Below, one piece after another: positions 5,697-8,038 of a stretch of DNA of 8,038 nucleotides (within the stretch, counting starts at the first letter, position 1; each line of letters opens with the position of its first letter). Position numbers and translations under genes: made by a program. This stretch comes from JBLIAZ01 sp047632015 (GTDB lineage Bacteria; Bacteroidota; Bacteroidia; Flavobacteriales_C; GCA-002722245), in assembly GCA_047632015.1 (NCBI GenBank), contig JBLIBC010000120.1:1-8038 (forward strand), in the 5' to 3' direction. Below the pieces are notes generated by a model, which saw only the letters and a list, made by a program, of their open reading frames with translations, made no database searches and was not told the origin of the DNA.

Positions 5697-6497
5697 ATGG
5701 AAGGTAAAAAAACCATGCAAATTGTAGCAAGCGTTCTTGTAATTATTGGACTACTGGTGTGTTTGGGTTTTGCTATGGAGCAGCAGGACAAACAAGAAGT
5801 AAGTGATTTTTTAGTAACGATTAATGCTTTGGAAGGTGATGCTTTTTTGAATGAAAAAGACATTAAAGCTTTGGTAACAGCAAGGTTAGATACTTTCAGA
5901 GGAAAGTCGTTTAGTCAAGTTAATTTGCTGGAAATTGAGCAATTAGTGGAGCAGGAAGCACCTGTTAAAAACGCTGAAGCTTTTTTGGAAGTGAACGGGA
6001 ATTTAAAAGTGGAGGTGGAGTTGAAAACGGTAATTGTGCGTGTGAAACCTGAAGGGTCAAAGGGGTATTACATCGATAAGCAAGGAGATAAAATGCCTTG
6101 GGTGAGCTCTTTTACACCACGTGTATTAACAGTTAGCGGTTCGTTGGACAGGTACTTGGTGAGTGCGGAAAATAAGGCTTCGGTAGCGCTCAGGAAAAAG
6201 TTGTTTTTTTCGCATTTGTTTGACTTTTCAAAGTTTGTTTATGAAGATGAGTTTTGGAGTAAACAAATTGTACAAGTATACATTAACAATAATGGAGATG
6301 CTGAATTAGTTGGTTTGGTAGGAAATCAAAAAATAATATTTGGTGCTTTAGGTGGGTCAAGAGGTGGACCAAAAAATGGATCAAAGGTGAAGTTGGAAAA
6401 ATTGAAAATGTATTATGAGCAAGTAGTCAATAAGGTGGGTTGGAATAAGTATGAGGAAGTTAATTTAAAATATGAGAATCAAATAGTTTGTAAGTAA
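5697..6497 (+). CDS. ftsQ: cell division protein FtsQ
   Basis: The 266-residue bitopic protein acts as a divisome scaffold linking early and late division proteins. A short cytoplasmic N-terminus (1-6) is followed by one membrane helix (about 7-26, with VIIGLLVCLGF). A POTRA-like region follows (about 36-115), including FLNEKDIKALV (50-60) and VKNAEAFLEVNGNLKVEVE (90-108). The periplasmic beta domain contains GYYIDKQGDKMPW (123-135), an FtsQ hallmark. The C-terminus has KLEKLKMYYEQV and VGWNKYEEVNLKYENQIVCK (about 247-266), which I know from Bacteroidota FtsQ. FtsQ diverges fast, so the call rests on these motifs plus position between murC and ftsA. An AAGGAG (5678-5683) lies 13 bases before the ATG, far for a Shine-Dalgarno, and may be coincidental. 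Residues 219-230 are a Gly-rich repeat, unusual for the domain. Only one base separates its stop from the ftsA start. Confidence 0.93.
   Translation: MEGKKTMQIVASVLVIIGLLVCLGFAMEQQDKQEVSDFLVTINALEGDAFLNEKDIKALVTARLDTFRGKSFSQVNLLEIEQLVEQEAPVKNAEAFLEVNGNLKVEVELKTVIVRVKPEGSKGYYIDKQGDKMPWVSSFTPRVLTVSGSLDRYLVSAENKASVALRKKLFFSHLFDFSKFVYEDEFWSKQIVQVYINNNGDAELVGLVGNQKIIFGALGGSRGGPKNGSKVKLEKLKMYYEQVVNKVGWNKYEEVNLKYENQIVCK
6351..6386 (+). repeat. three imperfect 12-base tandem units inside ftsQ
   Basis: Three consecutive in-frame 12-base units, GGTGGGTCAAGA, GGTGGACCAAAA and AATGGATCAAAG, encode GGSR, GGPK and NGSK (FtsQ residues 219-230). Each unit ends in CAA plus two or more purines and follows a G-G-[SP]-basic pattern. 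The units lie between the strand ending in KIIFG (212-216) and the helix starting at KLEKLK (232-237). This suggests expansion of a surface loop by slippage followed by divergence. Confidence 0.6.
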
Positions 6498-6498
6498 G

Positions 6499-7770
6499 AT
6501 GGCGTCAGGAGAAATTATAGTTGGACTTGACATTGGAACTACCAAGATTGTATGCATGGTGGGGAAAATGGATGAGTTTGGAAAAATTGAAATATTAGGA
6601 ATGGGTAAATCCGATTCTGTTGGTGTTTCACGAGGGGTAGTTTCAAACATTGAAAAAACAGTTTCGTCCATTAAAATAGCGGTTAAACTTGCCGAAGAAG
6701 AATCAGGAGTTGACATTAAGGTGGTGAACGTTGGAATTGCTGGTCAGCACATTAAGAGCTATCAGCAGAAAGGTGTTCGGGTAAGGCATGCGATTAATGA
6801 TGAGATTGGTCAATCGGACATTGATGCTTTGATTGAGGATATGTACAAACTGGTAATGATTCCAGGTGAGGAAATTATACACGTGCTTCCACAGGAATAC
6901 ATTGTGGATAATGAACAAGGGATTATTGACCCAATTGGAATGGCTGGAATTAGGTTAGAGGCGAACTTCCACATCATTTCAGGACAAGTTACGCCAATAA
7001 AAAACATATTTAAGTGTGTTGAAAAAGCAGGTTTGGAGACTGCAGATCTAATACTGGAACCTTTAGCTTCGGCTGAAGCAGTGCTGAGTCAGGAGGAAAA
7101 GGAGGCTGGAGTTGTACTTGTAGATATAGGTGGTGGAACAACAGATGTTACAATTTTTCACGATGAAATTATCAGACATACCGCTGTGATTCCTTTCGGT
7201 GGAAACATTGTGACGGAGGACATCAAGGAAGGGTGTACTATAATTAAAAGTCAAGCTGAATTGTTAAAAGTGAAGTTTGGGTCTGCGTTGTCGGCGGAGA
7301 ACCAGGAAAATGAAATTGTATCGATTCCAGGTTTACGTGGAAGAGAACCGAAGGAGATATCCATTAAAAACTTAGCTAGTATCATTCAAGCAAGAATGGA
7401 AGAAATTGTGGAGAATGTGATGTACGAGATAAAGAATTCAGGTTTTGAAAAAAAGTTAATAGGAGGCATTGTAATCACTGGTGGAGGTGCGCTTTTAAAA
7501 CACATTACTCAATTGGTAGAGTACATTTCGGGGATGGATACTCGAATTGGTTACCCTAATGAACATTTAGCTTCTAGGAATGCAAAGGAAATTACAAGTC
7601 CAATTTTTTCAACTGGTATTGGATTGGTTATTAAAGGGTTACAAGTGATTAACAAAGGCAAAACAACAAATGATAATAAAGTGAAGGGACCTACAGACGG
7701 AGGAAAAGGTGGGTTTTTTGATGAGTTGTTACGACAAGGAAGAGCTTTATTTGAAGACGATACTGAATAA
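6499..7770 (+). CDS. ftsA: cell division protein FtsA, actin-like membrane tether of FtsZ
   Basis: FtsA is an actin-family ATPase that anchors FtsZ filaments to the inner face of the membrane and recruits later division proteins. The 423-residue protein shows the actin-fold motifs in order. Phosphate-1 is VGLDIGTTKI (8-17), phosphate-2 is LVDIGGGTTDVTIF (207-220), and the adenosine motif is GGIVITGGGALL (322-333). The FtsA-specific 1C (SHS2) domain lies about residues 82-168 and includes VNVGIAGQHI (77-85) and PQEYIVDNEQGIIDPIGMAG (131-150). PFGGNIVTEDI (232-242) is also typical. After a flexible polar linker (about 386-404) the protein ends in GGFFDELLRQGRALFEDDTE (404-423), a plausible amphipathic membrane-binding helix with an acidic tail. 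The ATG at 6499 lies one base after the ftsQ stop, so translational coupling is likely. Nothing is missing or broken. Confidence 0.97.
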   Translation: MASGEIIVGLDIGTTKIVCMVGKMDEFGKIEILGMGKSDSVGVSRGVVSNIEKTVSSIKIAVKLAEEESGVDIKVVNVGIAGQHIKSYQQKGVRVRHAINDEIGQSDIDALIEDMYKLVMIPGEEIIHVLPQEYIVDNEQGIIDPIGMAGIRLEANFHIISGQVTPIKNIFKCVEKAGLETADLILEPLASAEAVLSQEEKEAGVVLVDIGGGTTDVTIFHDEIIRHTAVIPFGGNIVTEDIKEGCTIIKSQAELLKVKFGSALSAENQENEIVSIPGLRGREPKEISIKNLASIIQARMEEIVENVMYEIKNSGFEKKLIGGIVITGGGALLKHITQLVEYISGMDTRIGYPNEHLASRNAKEITSPIFSTGIGLVIKGLQVINKGKTTNDNKVKGPTDGGKGGFFDELLRQGRALFEDDTE

Positions 7771-7839
7771 ACCTGTTGAAGACGAAAAGCAAAGAGGGGC
7801 AGGAATAAATAAAAGGGAATTACAATTAAACAATAAGAT
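7771..7839 (+). other. ftsA-ftsZ spacer
   Basis: These 69 purine-rich bases separate the ftsA stop from the first ftsZ ATG, a clearly larger gap than those of 7 and 1 bases upstream. A GGGAAT at 7815-7820 is too far from the start to be a convincing Shine-Dalgarno. No hairpin and no clear TAnnTTTG promoter box is visible, though an independent ftsZ promoter or leader is possible given that FtsZ is usually made in excess of FtsA. Confidence 0.3.
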
Positions 7840-8038
7840 ATGATGCAATTTGACCTACCAAAAGAAGAAAACTCAATCATCAAAGTATTTGGTGTAGGAG
7901 GTGGCGGAAGTAATGCTGTAAACCACATGTACCGTCAAGGTATATCTGGAGTTGAATTTTATGTGTGCAATACTGATCAACAAGCACTAGACATTAGTCC
8001 GATACCAAACAAAGTACAATTGGGAATGAGCTTAACGG
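7840..8038 (+). CDS. ftsZ: cell division protein FtsZ, N-terminal part
   Basis: FtsZ is the tubulin-like GTPase that polymerises into the division ring at midcell. The window holds 66 complete codons and the gene runs off the right edge. Two adjacent ATG codons (7840 and 7843) could each start it, and I use the first. After a short variable N-terminus (MMQFDLPKEENS) comes the conserved core strand IIKVFGVGGGGSNAVNHM (13-30), containing the T1 glycine loop that binds GTP phosphate. YVCNTDQQAL (41-50) is the T2 segment, and VQLGMSLT (59-66) leads into the region preceding the T3 loop. The GGGTGTG signature and T7 loop lie beyond the edge and cannot be checked. No Shine-Dalgarno precedes the start. 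It closes the murC-ftsQ-ftsA-ftsZ series. Confidence 0.97.
   Translation, partial: MMQFDLPKEENSIIKVFGVGGGGSNAVNHMYRQGISGVEFYVCNTDQQALDISPIPNKVQLGMSLT

Noticed and set aside
7551..7928. 125-residue minus-strand reading frame spanning the ftsA end and ftsZ start
   Set aside because: It is antisense to two well-supported essential genes, and its Pro/Ser/Phe-rich content reflects the complementary Gly- and Lys-rich codons.

Overview
The window is AT-rich bacterial DNA that reads as a member of the Bacteroidota, most likely an aquatic member of the Flavobacteriales. The evidence is the murC-ftsQ-ftsA-ftsZ order, the Bacteroidota form of each protein, the near absence of Shine-Dalgarno sequences, and two neighbours (a DUF898 protein and a GreA/GreB-like short protein) in forms I associate with that phylum. 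The family-level placement is a guess.

Layout: positions 1-819 carry two minus-strand genes. One is the N-terminal part of a DUF898 (YjgN-like) membrane protein running off the left edge. The other is a 150-residue protein with a GreA/GreB-type C-terminus. A 93-base divergent spacer (820-912) separates them from everything else, which is on the plus strand. Positions 913-4021 hold a two-gene signalling module: an ECF-type sigma factor and, 40 bases on, an 837-residue single-pass membrane protein that I read as its anti-sigma factor or sensor. A 285-base spacer with a hairpin and no supportable gene follows. Positions 4307-8038 hold the distal half of the division and cell wall (dcw) cluster: murC (GTG start), ftsQ, ftsA and the first 66 codons of ftsZ, cut by the right edge.

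How the genes work together: MurC adds L-alanine to UDP-MurNAc in the cytoplasm. FtsQ is a membrane-anchored divisome scaffold, FtsA tethers FtsZ to the membrane, and FtsZ forms the ring. Spacings of 7 and 1 bases between murC, ftsQ and ftsA indicate one operon, with ftsZ 69 bases further on. The sigma/anti-sigma pair probably forms a separate operon that senses an unknown signal beyond the cytoplasmic membrane.

Most of the window is conventional. The points worth a second look are: the large composite putative anti-sigma protein; an identical 8-base palindrome ahead of both genes of the sigma module; a Gly-rich 12-base triplication inside ftsQ; a changed acidic residue in the GreA/GreB-like protein; and the absence of murG and earlier dcw genes next to murC. 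I found no RNA gene, CRISPR array, insertion sequence or phage feature.
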